Source: Sabellastarte sp. h YS-2021 | Taxonomy: Eukaryota; Annelida; Polychaeta; Sabellida; Sabellidae | Length of the DNA stretch: 64,000 nucleotides | Assembly (NCBI GenBank): GCA_964017235.1 | Contig: OZ024936.1 | Location: 29,782,040-29,846,039 of the forward strand | Reading direction: 5' to 3' | Part shown: piece by piece, positions 45,426-57,805 of the stretch | Position numbering within the stretch: the first letter of the stretch is position 1 | Layout of the letters: the number at the start of each line of letters is the position of its first letter | The notes under the pieces: model-generated | Database searches by the model: none | What the model was told of the DNA's origin: nothing | What the model saw: only the letters and a program-made list of their open reading frames with translations | Made by a program: the position numbers and the translations under genes

Positions 45426-46620
45426 GTTTATTAGAACCAGATTCAGTCTCTCATGAAGTGTCTGGAACTGAAGCTGTGGCTGTGGTCCCCCTGAAGGTCT
45501 CAGTGGTGACTTAAACGTGAAAGACTTAGACACTCCCTTCCTTCTGATGTGACCTTGTAGAAAACTAAAACTGTCTCTCAACCAGGTCTGTCTTTGTGTG
45601 CTCTTCACTGCAGCTTGTATAGAAACACCAAACACGTTTGTTTTAAATTGGACTTTAGATTAATAAATTTAAAACACACTTGATATGTTAACAGTAAAAG
45701 GTTAAACGATCTTAAAATATTAATATTAATATCCTTAACGATTTTGAAATGAAGGACCTAAGGTTTTCAAACACAGACTATGTAAGTGTCTGATCGTGCA
45801 CCGGCACCCAAATCAAGGAAGGTAGTTTCAAACGACCAACAATAAGGTTAATCTTCACTTAACATGAACTGAAAGCCATATATTGGACAAATGCCCTTCA
45901 ATTGTCTCAACTTAGAGGTGATATTATTTTTTAATCTAGTGCAAAACAACGTATACTGTGAATATCTTGCTGACAGAAAATTTAAAGATACTTCAAAGTA
46001 AGTTACTCTATTCTCTGATATTTTTGACCTTTTGATTTTACAGATATCGGCTAATAATTAAAAAAATTATTTCATTTACTTTAAACTTATACATTAGAGT
46101 TTAATAATGTAGTGTTAATGTTGGAGACAAATCTGAGGACATTATACACAATTTTAAGACCGATAGCACCAGTCTTAACATGGAGAGATTTCAAGTGTGG
46201 ATCCAGTATTAACACACGTCAAATATTTCAATATGTTTACAATGTAAAAATACACATACAGTCATATTTGCTGAATATTATGCTTCATTTAATAACATTA
46301 CTAAATAAGCACTACATAAAATTCTGAATGGACTAGAAACAGTCTGTCTTATCCGAAATAATGTTGTTTTTTTCAACATATGTTTTATACGAGTACGTTA
46401 TGATACATTACCCTCCCGCTGTTGAAGTCGAAGATAGAATTTTACAGTCCCACTCAACAGCCAGGAACATACATTTTTTTTTGTATTGGGACAAGTCCTC
46501 AACATTGCCACTTGTGAAAGTTGAATGCACATTAGATGCCGAACTTGCTGACCACTGGGCAACAGAGGACCTCTTAAACTTTCGCTAAATGATATGAATA
46601 TTTTGTTTGATTATTTTTTT
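45426..46620. other. no gene seen
   Basis: AT-rich sequence. About 46438-46590 shares CAACAGCCAGG.ACATA and GGGACAAGTCCTCA with SINE-like repeats at 38475 and 49137, so it may be a SINE fragment. Confidence 0.4.
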
Positions 46621-46621
46621 T

Positions 46622-46785
46622 AAATTTTATTATTATTATTATTAATAAGTCTGCCACAAGTCATTTTAATTTCAATGTAAAAAGGTATTCACTAAAAAAA
46701 ATTTTTCCCAAATTTTATTATTATAATAATACTGCCACAAGTCATTTTAATTCCATTGTAAAAAGGTATTGACTAAAAGACAGTA
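46622..46785. repeat. 81-bp tandem duplication with (TTA)n
   Basis: CTGCCACAAGTCATTTTAAT occurs at 46651 and 46732, each preceded by a TTATTATTA tract and followed by GTAAAAAGGTATT. Confidence 0.85.
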
Positions 46786-47039
46786 CACTTCTATGATAAT
46801 ATAAACTGATCCGATCCCATAATGATATTAGATTCTCTAACTTTCGATCCACGGATATGGTATAAAAATGACATAGGTCTTCAATTAAAATGACTAGAAG
46901 TCCCTCATTTCTGGACCTGTTTCGAATGTCTTTTCCAGCAGTATAGTCAGTGTAAAGAAGATCCATATCAGAGTCTGCCATACTGGATCATATCAGGTCA
47001 GACTGGATTTGAAAACAATACATACACCTTTGTCTAATC

Positions 47040-47180
47040 CTGGCACTGAGTATCACCTGACTACACTCAGTAACTATCGACTTTCACACTTCAGATTGGG
47101 CTTCGAATTGAACCAAGGACTTCAATAGGTTGTTGGTTAAGTGCTCTTACTCACAGCACTACCAAGCTCCTACCAAGAGT
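47040..47180 (-). mobile_element. tRNA-SINE head, decayed
   Basis: Minus strand: GGAGCTTGGTAGTGCTGTGAG and a box B-like GGTTCAATTCG, then a short body. It differs from the main family in the head. Confidence 0.5.
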
Positions 47181-47227
47181 ACTGCAAAATAAAATTACAA
47201 TTATTGTCTTTATGTCCCATTCAAAAG

Positions 47228-47403
47228 GGACCGTGCTGGCGCAGTGGAAACACACTTGCCCCCCACCTCTGAGGTCAGCGGTTTAAACCCCGAACCCTAT
47301 GTGGAAAAGATGGTTGCAGTTTACAGTACAGAACCTTCACCAACTGTATGTACTATTTTCCTCTGCCCATAAAACTACTCTGCCCCCCCCCCCCCCCCCC
47401 CCC
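47228..47403 (+). mobile_element. tRNA-SINE (main family), copy 8
   Basis: Plus strand: GTGCTGGCGCAGTGG head, box B-like GGTTTAAACCCC, and body GTTTACAGTACAGAACCTTC. The 3' end is replaced by a C-run (about 47386-47403), and no AAAT tail is seen. Confidence 0.75.
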
Positions 47404-47694
47404 ATGAAAAATAATGTAAAGGGGTTCAACCCAAAGTACAAAATTATTTCTTGAGAGTGGTGTTAAATTTACAGGAAATGCAGTATATTTTTACCAAAAA
47501 TTTATTTTTTTCCCGGGGGGCATGCCCCCGACCGCACTAGTTATGGTATGTCTGATGTAAACCCCCACCTTACTTAAAAGCTGGATCCGCCCCCGCCTAT
47601 AATGCTTGAGCTTGGTAAGTGAACAAATAACATTCATCAACACACAGAGGAAATGCATTCTCATAATACTTCCGTTGTGTGCAATCTCTGTCAA

Positions 47695-48055
47695 AAGATA
47701 GACTCTAAGGCGCCTTGAGAAGAAAACAGCAACAACAATATCTGAAAATCAAACTTCCAGGGATATTAAAGAGGGTCAGAACCATAGATGAACCCGATAT
47801 ATGCGTGGGAAAAATCAATAAAAAGGTTCTTTTGCAAACAAATAGGATTTCAACTTCTTTCTGAATATAAAGAAATAGAAGAAGCTGATGAGATACACGT
47901 GTATTATCAGGAAAATCATTTCAAACTTTTTCAGCGTCATAGGCAAAGCTGCAAAAATACTGTTTGCAAGCATTCAACATTTACTGGAACATTCATGGCC
48001 GAACATTCACAAATTAGACTTAACATGTCACTAAAGAAAGTCACAACAAAATAAG
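47695..48055 (+). repeat. LINE 3'-region-like repeat
   Basis: Starts GATAGACTCTAAGGCGCC, then GCGTGGGAAAAATCAAT, AAGAAGCTGATGAGATACAC and CAGCGTCATAGGCAAAGCTGC. It is related to 5655-6320 and 53580-53850. The 88-residue frame is part of this repeat. Confidence 0.45.
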
Positions 48056-48635
48056 TGGGTGACGAGTATCCAATGACCTGATGAGAACCACATGATGGTG
48101 TGCTCAGGACTTACTTTCATGTGGTCACCCCATAATATATTGCCCACAGCTTTTTTTGTTGTTGATGACTACTTACTTATGAGCTTTCTGGATACATCAA
48201 CGTGTTGTGACTTTTGTCTTGGTACAGTACCAGTTCCACTGATCTAGTTTGTCAACTGTTGAAAAAAAAATCCAGCTTCATAACGGCCTCATTAAGGTTC
48301 GCCCATGAGCTGTGCTTGATGGATTTTATGAACATAAACATGCACAATTCTGGTAAACTGTATTTATGTGAATAAAGATTAATATGTCTTGGAAAGGACA
48401 GCAGGCATATTTCCTTTTGCTCAAGAAGAGTATGTAAATTCGTATTTTGGTTTATACGGCTGTTTCTACATCCGAGGTCATATTGGGAGAAGCCATCATT
48501 TTCATGTGCGGTTAAGAGTAGACTACTGCTGTTAACAGTAGATCAATGATTTTATGATTAATTACTTTGGTGTGACCATCTTGTCAGCATAACACGAAAC
48601 AATATAGTACAGTGTAATTGACTTTATCAATTATT
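48056..48635. other. no feature seen
   Basis: No gene or repeat recognised. Confidence 0.5.
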
Positions 48636-48989
48636 TTATGACACCACACAAAAATGGTGAGATGTTGTTTTTAAGTAAGTTGTTTTTAAGTTCAGTTGCG
48701 TTGCATCAGGATTAAGCTTGAGCTTATTGTCAGACATCCAACATTTGACATCCTTCACACAGTTATTGAGCTTTTCGAAGGCAGCATCAGTATTCCCTTT
48801 AGCAAAATGAATATAAAGCTGGGTGTCATCAGCATAAATATGAAACATAATAAATTTATGCATGCTGATGACTCTACTCAGATGACTTGTATACAGAGAT
48901 AAAGGGGTCAGCTTAAGGACTGAGCCCTGGGGCACATCAAACAAAAGCTTGTACTTGTCTGAGGCAATAGAACTAACCTTGTTGACCAC
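48636..48989 (-). pseudogene. non-LTR retrotransposon RT fragment (palm, motif C)
   Basis: On the minus strand, VPQGSVL (RT motif B), HIYADDTQLYIHF (motif C with the YADD catalytic pair) and CWMSDNKLKLNPD (thumb start) are readable. The rest of the RT and the endonuclease are missing. The motif style (YADDTQLY) is that of CR1/L2/Rex-Jockey group LINEs; the clade is not resolvable here. Truncated and dead. Confidence 0.85.
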
Positions 48990-49104
48990 CTAGCAAGATG
49001 ATCAGACAAAAGGAAATAAAAATGCAGATTATAAGACAAATGCAACAACGTGCTATACTGTCCAAATAATGATATCAAGCAACTGAGAAGAGTATCTAGT
49101 GGTC

Positions 49105-49200
49105 TAATGCAAAGTTAAACTTGGTGTTTTACGTACCATTCAACAGCCAGGGTCATATAGGGACAGGTCCTAAGCATTGCCACGTGTGGCTGTTAAATAT
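49105..49200. repeat. SINE-like fragment
   Basis: GGTGTTTTACGTACCATTCAACAGCCAGG with GGGACAGGTCCTAAGCATTGCC, related to the right end of SINE copies at 38460 and 46440. Confidence 0.4.
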
Positions 49201-50149
49201 TTGGTGCCCACTATGAAGAAACTTGTAAACTAAAGAGGCAGTTTTGAAAATACAGCGAAATTTAACTGGCCACCAATGGAGTTTTTTGAGAATAGGAGTA
49301 GCCCGTGAGTATCTATTGCAATTTGTGACAATCCTATCAAGTGTGTGAATACACTGTAATTTGTGCATGTTGAAACTGGACAGAATTCTGAAAAGAGAGT
49401 TGCAGTAGTTCAGACGACTGTTCACCAGGGCATTTGCCATCAGGACAGCAGCCTCATCTGTCAGGTACTGTCTGACCAGCCTGAGATCATTCATTTGAAT
49501 GAAGCGGGTCTTACAAATATTCCGGACATGATCACCAAAGGAAAAATTAGCATCAAACCAGACACATAGGTTCTTTGCAACAGCTGATGGATGCAAAAGT
49601 TTACCAAATATCCTAACAAGAAGGCAAGAATCTAATTTCTTTAGCTGAACATGAGATCCCAATATAATGAACTCCGTTTTTTCAGGGTTTAATTTTAGCA
49701 TACTTGAAGACATCCATTTATGAACATCCTGAAGACAAGAATTCAATTTATCAAAGGCTGAGGTAGCATTTTTGTAGGACAAAGAAACAAACAACTGAAT
49801 GGAAATTGATATCGGAATGCCTTCAAATAACCTTATTCAAAGGAGTGGTGTATAGAGAGAAGGGCCAAAGGTGCAGAGCCTTGTGGCATGCCAAACAGCA
49901 GCTCATGCAATTCTGAGAGGGTTAACCCAATTTTAATTGCTTGAAATCAGTGGCTGAGAAAGGAGAACCACTCCAGGGCCGTGCTACACAGGATTTAAGA
50001 TAGTTCAAAAGAGTATCATGGTCAATTGTATCGAAGGCGGCCGACAGATCAAGTAAGACAAGAGAGCATGCACTATTCATAATCATTGTTAACTTTTTTA
50101 GGTAGTTTTTGTTCCTAAAATGTTGTTCAATGTACAATATTGAAACCAA
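49153..50149 (-). pseudogene. non-LTR retrotransposon RT fragment (motif A to thumb)
   Basis: Minus strand, in order: VLLDLSAAFDTIDHDTLL (motif A) at about 50065-50010, FGMPQGSAPLALL (motif B, decayed) near 49890, a deletion where the YADD motif should be, then LNSCLQDVHKWMSSSMLKLN and a 200-residue thumb/C-terminal region (NLCVWFDANFSF, ALVNSRLNYCNSLF). Frameshifts separate the three pieces. It is an independent copy from 48636-48989, because motif B and the thumb occur in both. Confidence 0.85.
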
Positions 50150-51925
50150 GTTACATTGTTGTTACATATGGAATAAAAGCAAATTTTGTATATTAGTTTC
50201 CATTTAAACTTTCATTTTGAACAATGTTTTACAAGTTGGATTATCATTTTGAACCTCTGAATTATTAAATAAATTGTAACAATGCCTACATCCACTTTTT
50301 AATTTAAAAAGTACATCTAAAAATGATAAGAAGGCCTTTCTCAGGCCTAATTCCCTGAGAGTTTATAACTTGACATAAATAAGTCGATTTTAGCTTTCAG
50401 TGTATAGTAGTTTACAATATTTATGTTTGTATTGAATTTATTATTTAAGTCTCTTATACTTACAAGCTTGCCAGACACAGCTTGTCTGTACTTATTATGC
50501 ACTTTTGTAAACATTTTACTGTACCATCAATCTCCAAAATTTAAAATTTGGTTAATATTTTTGTACATTACAGTCATGAGATTATACCATTGCGACATTG
50601 TTTTAGTAATTAAATTTTTATCCAGCTTATTTTAAATGCCTTATTGAAATTGTGAATGTTGATCATTTTCATAAATCCCTGCATGTAACTTATATTTTTA
50701 ACAGCATTTTCAGTTTTTTCTAAAACCTTTTGTTAAAGAGCACAGTGCATGAATTTTTTTTTGCATCCCTGTACAGATTATGTGTGTAACAACACACCTG
50801 CCAAGTGCCATCTTCAAACTCCCACTAGAAAGCACATTAAAAGCCAGTTAAATCTGACACTTGGAAAAACAAACAGATCCCTCTCTGAAACTGTGATCAT
50901 GATATGTCACACAAGGTGATTTGGAATTCTGATCTCAATGTGTTCAATACAAAATAGTGTAAAATGAAGTGAAATTAGTGTTTTTATAAACATGTAAAGG
51001 GTCAGCTTCAGTCAAAAGAACTTTTCCTACACTTAGTGCAAAGATTCTTCTATCAAATGAACTTGAAATATATTCTGGTCACACACAAAAATTGGTCTTA
51101 TAATTAATAATTAAGACTACAATTTTACTGTAACTTGTGTTCATAATAGTGAAGAGGCGTTTAGTTTAATAGTGTAACATTGAAGCTTCTGATACTATGT
51201 CAGTTTTTAAATGTACTGATAAGCCTAATATTCTTCACCAGTTCTTGTCCATAGGTTCTCAAAGTGTGATAAATTTTATGGCATTCTTGGTTATCTAAAA
51301 TCATTCATATCAGAACAGAAAAAGTTAGCTCAAGGTTCAACAATAACTAATATTATTACAAAAACCATGGCAAATGTACAGTTATGTGCCTTTTATTTTC
51401 TCACAATTCCTCCACACGTTTTCAGGGATGTTATTCTATATACCACTTTGAGAGGCTGTATCTCAGTGGGGATGCTCTGGTTGATGTCCGGTTTTCATTA
51501 CTGGGATTATCTCACTCTCTGACACACACATACAAAGTTTTAAAGAAACTTATTTTTCATGCACTGTGGACTTTAAAAATTCTATGGCTTATAGGGTAAA
51601 GTCAGTACATCTCCATTCTAGCGCATGATCAAACTCAATTAACATATAAAATAAATAAATAAATCCTGGCATCTGGGAAAATCTGGACGTAAAGGTAGTA
51701 TATTGTGGTTATGTTATGTTGGTAAAAGAGCTCTTGGTGTCCTGTCCAGAGCTTTGCTCACCTTTACCACAGGTTTTTACAGCCATATCTTTTGTCACTG
51801 GCCAGTGGCCACGTTCCTATAATTAAAGACCTTGCTTATTTTATTGAGCAGCCTGTTACATTTTATAACATCAGCTTAATGAATTGATTGGATGGAGTTT
51901 TATGTTTGCGCAAGATGCACTTAAA
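50150..51925. other. no feature seen
   Basis: AT-rich single-copy-looking sequence. Short frames lack domains. If 52085-52925 and 50149-49153 were once one LINE, this stretch would have separated them. Confidence 0.45.
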
Positions 51926-52084
51926 TAAACCAGTCTAATCTAATCTAATGTGGGCTTCTATTGCATATGATCTCCATCAATTGACAGACTCTAAGGTGCA
52001 ACTAAACAGAAACAATTTGAATAGTCTTAAGTCCAATAACATAGCCTTAATACAGTAATCGCCTTAACAGTCTTTTTAAAAGCA
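51926..52084 (-). repeat. (TAATC)n-tailed LINE/SINE 3' end
   Basis: CTAATCTAATCTAATG followed by CTTCTATTGCATATGATCTCC and GACAGACTCTAAGGTGCA. The same tail type occurs at 35660-35740 and near 53590. On the minus strand it lies directly downstream of the LINE fragment that follows. Confidence 0.5.
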
Positions 52085-52925
52085 TCCAGAAATGAACCTT
52101 CACTGGGGGAAAAAAATTAGCAACTTGGTTATAGATGGCAAAAGGATTTTTTTTGAGACAATCCTTAAGGAGGAATGTGTGTATGTAGCGTCCAAGAATC
52201 ATGATTTAGTGGGAGAGTCATTGATAATTTTACATGCATCATTTCCACTTACAGGCTCAAAGACATTGAAAGCAGGAGGTGCCAAAGTAGATGCATCAGT
52301 AGAAGAGCCAGAAGTTGTGAATGTGTCCCGAATTTTGCTAGTTTTATCACAGAAAAATAAAGCAAACATGTCTGCAAGGCTTTCATCTGACCTATAAGCA
52401 GGCAGAATAGTCGCAGAGTTAAAGCGCAATATCTTCCTAAGATAATCCCAAGGCTTCTTGGGGTCATCACTGTTTTCAGAGATGAGACTGGTATAATAGG
52501 AACCTTTTTCTTTATTCGCCTATCAGTTGCAACTGGGCAGTGGAGCTTGTGGAACTTTGGTTTGTTTGGCTGCATTTTGTGTTTTCTCTGCATTCTTTCA
52601 AATTGCTACTTTAGAGAGCGTGCTATGCAGGATGAATCAAGCAACCTCTCTGCTGACTGCTGTTTTGCCATGCGTGAGATGATTAGTATTAGTGCATGCT
52701 TTGTCAAGTACATGAGTGAGACCATTTACATACTGATCATTTAGTTCTGAGGCAGTTCCACCTGAAATAATACAAGTGGGATATTGTTGGGATCACTGCA
52801 GAACTGGTCCGTATCAATCTTTTGTGGTACCGATGATAGGAAACATGCAAATCGTTCAATGCCGAGTGGGAGAAATCAAGTTGGCATCTCATAACAGCAT
52901 AGTCAGATATGAAGTCACCCATCCT
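52085..52925 (-). pseudogene. non-LTR retrotransposon ORF2 fragment upstream of RT core
   Basis: Minus strand, with frameshifts: YAVMRCQLDFSHSALNDLHVSY (end of the endonuclease and linker, about 52910-52840), PKKPWDYLRKILRFNSATIL, YRSDESLADMFALFFCDKTS and SLRIVSKKILLPSITKLL (region before RT motif 1). The order and spacing are those of CR1/L2/Jockey-group ORF2 proteins. There is no intact frame. Confidence 0.75.
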
Positions 52926-53579
52926 GACATTTCAGACAAAATTAGATTCACAAGGAGAGATCAATACATCCAGTGTGTGCTGAAGCATATGAGTAGGGAC
53001 AGTGACACCTTGAACCATATTGCAATACTGATGAATATCATTAAACCTTGGCGCATCAGCAGGCTTGGCACATCAGCAGCAGTGTTTATGGCAATGGCAT
53101 AATAAAGTGAAATCCAAAGGACCCACTTGAAACCTTCAGTGGATGTAATAATACACTTACCAGAGTATTGATACTGTTAGTTGTAATACTGTACCTTATA
53201 TGCACATACAACTAACTATAAATTTCACTTTTGATATGCATCATATAATTTTTTTTTTTTTTTGGGGGGGGGCACATTTTAAATAAAAGTATGACTAATT
53301 GTATAGTTATCAATAATTTTAGAATTTCAATTAATAAAAATGTTTTCCTTCTTAAGAGAAGCTTGACTATGGGCATTATGGGAAATGCTGTTTTTTTTCA
53401 GATAAGCTATTTCAAAAGCTAACAGTTAAGAAAATCTTATCAGGTCCACTTCATCTGGTGTTGTATTGACTTGTGGTAATGCCGAGTCATAAAATTTATA
53501 ACCAAGCTGGCTGTTTGACCTGTATTTAAACAGAAGCAAACAAAGGTTTTTTTAAGTTGGAATAGATGTGTTTATTTTG
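52926..53579. other. no feature seen
   Basis: Includes a T-run followed by a G-run (53249-53273). No gene recognised. Confidence 0.5.
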
Positions 53580-53850
53580 TTTGATCATACTCTAGACTTT
53601 TATAGCAATTAATCTCTGCAAAAAGGTAGACCCGAATATATACTACATACTCAAAGGCGATGTAAAGCTTCTTCAGTTTATGGACATAACAAGGGTCACT
53701 ACAGGTTGGGCACAAATCTATGGTGGGAAAGTTTGAAGAACATAAATATCAGGTTTTGTCTAAGAAGTCACAGAGAAAGCAGAACAAATATCATCTGGGA
53801 GTATATTTTAGAATGTAGCAGCATCAAAAGCAAAACTATGTCAAAATAGT
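53580..53850. repeat. LINE 3'-region-like repeat
   Basis: GACTTTTATAGCAATTAATCTC, then ATCTATGGTGGGAAAG and TTTTAGAATGTAGCAGCATC, shared with 5655-6320. Related sequence may extend to about 54200. Confidence 0.45.
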
Positions 53851-55012
53851 TCCTAGATTTAGGAACATATTTATGAATGCTAGGTGTTCTTTGTTGCTTG
53901 TTAGAGGGGGGAGACAAGGACTAAAATAACTATAATAATCACTGGAGAAATTTATAAACCCCTATAGCAGTGTACACAGAGTATATCGTGCCATGCTAGT
54001 CAGGCAATAGGAATACTCTGCAACTTCTCAAGCTCAGACTTGATATATAACACTTCTAGAATAAGAGATATGATAGTCAAGTTTTATAGAAGCATTCCAA
54101 GGTTTCACAAGAAAAGTTTTACATGTACATAGTACATATTTTGCTAAGGAAAAGTCAGTATTGGAAAATATGTAAAGATATCTGAAAAGCTCTGATGGAA
54201 CAACCGATTTTAACAGAAAATTTATCACTTAGACCAGAAATGCTGAAGAATATCAAATGTTATTAAACACAAGTCAGGCCATGTAGAACCAATCGTGATA
54301 CACCTGGATATGATTTGATAGTTGTGATCTTTTATTCCCTACCAGGCAGACAGACGAGTAAAGCGAGTTCTTTGATCAATGTTGTAAAATGCATATAGAG
54401 ATCAAGTAGAATGTTCTTTGTTAACCGTATGACTAGACCTTATGAATTTCATTTTTGATTAACAATTTAATTTCCATTGGTGAGAAACCTGGTTCACAAA
54501 TTAACAGTAAGTATGCAGATCATTAGAATTCATGAATTTTATTAAACCATATTTCAACATGTCAAGATATGAAGCATAAACCTGACAATGGATTGCAATT
54601 CTTAAGTTCATCTTCACATAACATAATATTTTTGATAAAACCTTGTAAAAGTCATACATTGACTTTTTCAGGAGAGAGGATTTTGATGCATTTTTCTGCC
54701 AGAAAGCTGGGACAAGTTTTGAACTTTTAATCAGGGAAGAATCAATGATTTTAATACTTCAACTTTGGCTACATGATTGAAGCTATCACAAATCTAGGAG
54801 GTAATAAAACTGGAAATAAACCTTGTTTAAAACCCACATGTGTTTGTCTTAATTTTTTTGCTGAAATATTTTACAAATGTGTAAAATGTGTTGATTCTCT
54901 TTTAAATGTTGATGTTGGCAATGAGGAACCTATGCAATGGTTATTTTCTTTAAAAACTGTATTGCTGTGGTCAACACAATATAATTTATATTTTATCATA
55001 CAACAGCTCCAA
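53851..55012. other. no gene seen
   Basis: AT-rich sequence without a recognisable gene. Confidence 0.45.
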
Positions 55013-55235
55013 GGGGCAATGGTGGCGCAGTGGTAACATACTCGCCTCCCACCTCTCAGGTCGGCAATTCAAACCCCGGACCTGTTGGCAGTTGCATACC
55101 AAAATGGATTACAGTTTACAGTACAGAACCTTGACCAACTGTATGTACTGGTTTCCCCTGCGCACAAAACTACCGGTCATGATATGACCTGTACAGTGTT
55201 GAAGCAATGTGAAATCCCAAATAAATAAATACAGC
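55013..55235 (+). mobile_element. tRNA-SINE (main family), copy 9
   Basis: Full-length plus-strand copy: GGCAATGGTGGCGCAGTGG (box A), box B-like AATTCAAACCCC, body with GTTTACAGTACAGAACCTTG and GTACTGGTTTCCCCTGC, and tail CCCAAATAAATAAATA. An imperfect flanking duplication (ACAACAGCTCC / ACAGCAGCTGC) is visible. Confidence 0.9.
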
Positions 55236-55885
55236 AGCTGCATAATTCAGCAATGACTTTTTGCTGCCGTCACACTATTTTTTTAGTTAAAACCAATGTT
55301 TGTTTTTGTTATTCATAGAATTTTGATGTGAATGTACATAATTCCTACTGGATATACATGCCAATAAAATTTAAAATATGTATTCATGAATAACAAATTA
55401 TATTATACCCATTTTTGTATTAGTCTAAAGAAAAGATATTCCTTTGTCTTCACAAGTATTGCTAGGAGAGCATCATTTCTTCAATAACTTTGCTTACATG
55501 ACTTACACTGAATCTCTTAAACTCACAATATATCAATTCATTAATACCACTGGATTAGTTTATAACATTAGTAAAATTTATTGTTTTATTCTATCTGTTA
55601 TTGTTGTCACTCTAAATCTAAATTTTATTTACTTTAAAAACTGACTTTCCCTGAACTTTTACTTGCACTGACACTTGTACAAACTGACCACTATGATTAC
55701 AATACCTAGATAAATAATTGCTCTCAAGAATTGACCTAATTTGCTAATTTGATGATATATTGTCAATAATATATATTTTGCTGACAGTCCTGACACTAAA
55801 TAGCCACAAAGACATCCAATGAGCACTAAATGTTTAATGTTGAGATTAAATAACAAATAAGAGAATGTGATTTTGGTGAAGTACA
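55236..55885. other. no feature seen
   Basis: No gene or repeat recognised. Confidence 0.5.
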
Positions 55886-56823
55886 TCCCAGTAAACATCG
55901 CAAACGTTTATAAATGTTTAGTAAACCTATAAACATTTTTAAAAACCAAATATAAACCTAAATATTGACAATTATTCAATTTTATGGCTTTAAAAACATT
56001 TCAGCAATATAAGTTTGGTACATAAACGTTTAATAAACGTTTTTAAACATTTTACAAAGAGTGATGAATATCTTAACCTTGTTTTTATTTTGGCTGATGA
56101 TGTCAGCACAGCTATGTTGAGAGAAAGTGGAAAAATATTTCTGTAAGTATATCTTGCTTGAAGCCATCATTAAATATCAAGTAGAGATATAAAAGTACAT
56201 TATATCATCGAATGCACTGTACAAGGTTAAATTGATCTGAACGGGGTAATTATTCATAAAATGATGTTTGTTTACATTCTCCCTTGAGTCATGCTGGATA
56301 CTTGGACCTATAAAGAATAGTGTAGTTTTCCTGTAATATTCCTTACAGGGCACATACATTTAGGGGATTTTTAGTCATATCTGCAGTAAATAATTCATTC
56401 TTAAAGTTAAAACTACAATTTATGCTTCTAATATTACTTTGTCTATAACTTCAATTTTGTGCACTGGGTAATGTAGAAAATGTTTATAAACATTTTTAAA
56501 CATTGTGCAAACGTGCATAAACATTTGCTCTTTGTTAGGTCAAACTGGTTTATAAACATTTATAAATGTTTATGCTTAAACATTGATAAATGTTTATGGT
56601 TAAACATTGATAAATGTTTATAGGCAAACGTTTAGGAGCCCATCATTTTAAACCTTAAATAAACCATTCATAGTTAGGTTTATAAATGTTTATAAACGTT
56701 TATGCTTAAACATTGATAAACGTTTATAGGCGAATGTTTAGGAGCCCATCATTTTAAACCTTAAATAAACCGTTCATAGTTAGGTTTATAAATATTTATA
56801 AACATTAGTAATGTTCACTGGGA
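55886..56823. mobile_element. 938-bp TIR element with AAACGTTTATAAATGTTTA repeats
   Basis: The left end TCCCAGTAAACAT and right end ATGTTCACTGGGA are inverted repeats. Both flanks, and especially 56480-56810, are packed with short self-complementary units such as GTTTATAAACATTTATAAA and TAAACATTGATAAATG. A ~106-bp segment containing GGAGCCCATCATTTTAAACC is tandemly duplicated (56635 and 56741). The centre (about 56070-56460) is ordinary sequence without a gene. The target duplication is unclear. Confidence 0.65.
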
Positions 56824-57396
56824 TGGCTAGAAAACAGTATTTCTGCTTAATAGGTTGTTTCCATGTGTTCAATTGTGAACAACTGTATAATTTCAGCAAA
56901 TTTTGTCATTTTTGTAGTAACTCATTTTGCAATATTCCATCAAATGACACATCAACTGGCAAATAAAAACCTATTTAATAAAGTATTCATGCGAGTTTAG
57001 TGATTTATTGGGTTGAGGTAGAGTTAATTAGTTAATATTTAAAAAAAAATACTAAAACTACTATAAAAGGCTTTCAAAAATTAACAGAACAAATCTTACA
57101 TATCTGAAATCAGCACACAGAATTATTTTGATCATTAAAGGTAGTACATTTGAGGACTGAATCATGACTCATTCATAGCAGATGTTACACACTTATGCAT
57201 AGATGATATTATATATCTTACCTGACTCTGTAAGATCAAGACTATTTATTGTGTCTAAATTAATAAATAGTAACTATTAGACTGATTTGGAGAAGGTGAA
57301 ACATATAGGGAATAAATGGGGTGTTATTGATATTTTTGCGGTTGCCCTAAATATTCCGCGGCTAATTAATTAAATTTCGGAAATCTCAAAACAAAT
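56824..57396 (+). promoter_or_regulatory. presumed upstream region of the FAM8A1-like gene
   Basis: About 570 bp before the start codon. The last 60 bp are less AT-rich (TTGCCCTAAATATTCCGCGG). No clear TATA box or named factor site is claimed. The assignment is positional. Confidence 0.3.
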
Positions 57397-57805
57397 ATGG
57401 CAGTTGAAAATGATGATAATGCTCCAAATGTGGGAAATGGTGTCAACAGCGGAGGTGAAAATAATTTGACACCTGAAACTGCTTCATATTTCGGAACTGA
57501 TCCTCACTGGTATTGGTCTTCCTGTACGCAAGAGCCGCGTAAATGCACAACATCAAAGGAATATGTGGACGAACTGAGAGTCTGGTTGAATCAGTATTAT
57601 TCATGGTCACAGTCGCAATGGTTTCAAATGACTCTGCCATATTATATGATGGGTTACATAGCAGCCAAACAAAAGACCCCAATTGGGTCTCCTGTGTCTT
57701 CGAACAGTTCTGTTCCAGTTTCCGCAGCATCTCAAAATCAAGGTCAGAATCAACAGAGACAAGTTGGAAGGAATGCACGGGTCCCACATCGTCAGAATCG
57801 AATTG
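57397..57805 (+). CDS. FAM8A1-like protein, first coding exon (partial gene)
   Basis: FAM8A1 is an ER-membrane RDD-domain protein that works with the HRD1 ubiquitin ligase in ER-associated degradation. This exon opens at ATG 57397 (A at -3, G at +4) after a low-complexity acidic start. It contains DPHWYWSSCTQEPRKC (residues 35-50) and KEYVDELRVWLNQYYSW (54-70), which resembles the conserved 'EY...WLWQYY'-type segment before the RDD domain, then a Ser/Gln-rich linker. The frame stays open to 57864. A plausible donor is TTG|GTTTGT at 57806, leaving phase 1. RDD transmembrane exons are not found before the window end, so they would lie beyond 64000. The coding signal is good (composition differs from its surroundings), but the family call rests on a short motif remembered without a search. 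Confidence 0.6.

Noticed and set aside
46361-46588. 75-residue frame
   Set aside because: No domain; part of it matches SINE-like fragments at 38475 and 49137.
47788-48054. 88-residue frame as a gene
   Set aside because: The sequence is shared with LINE-tail-like repeats at 5655-6320 and 53580-53850.
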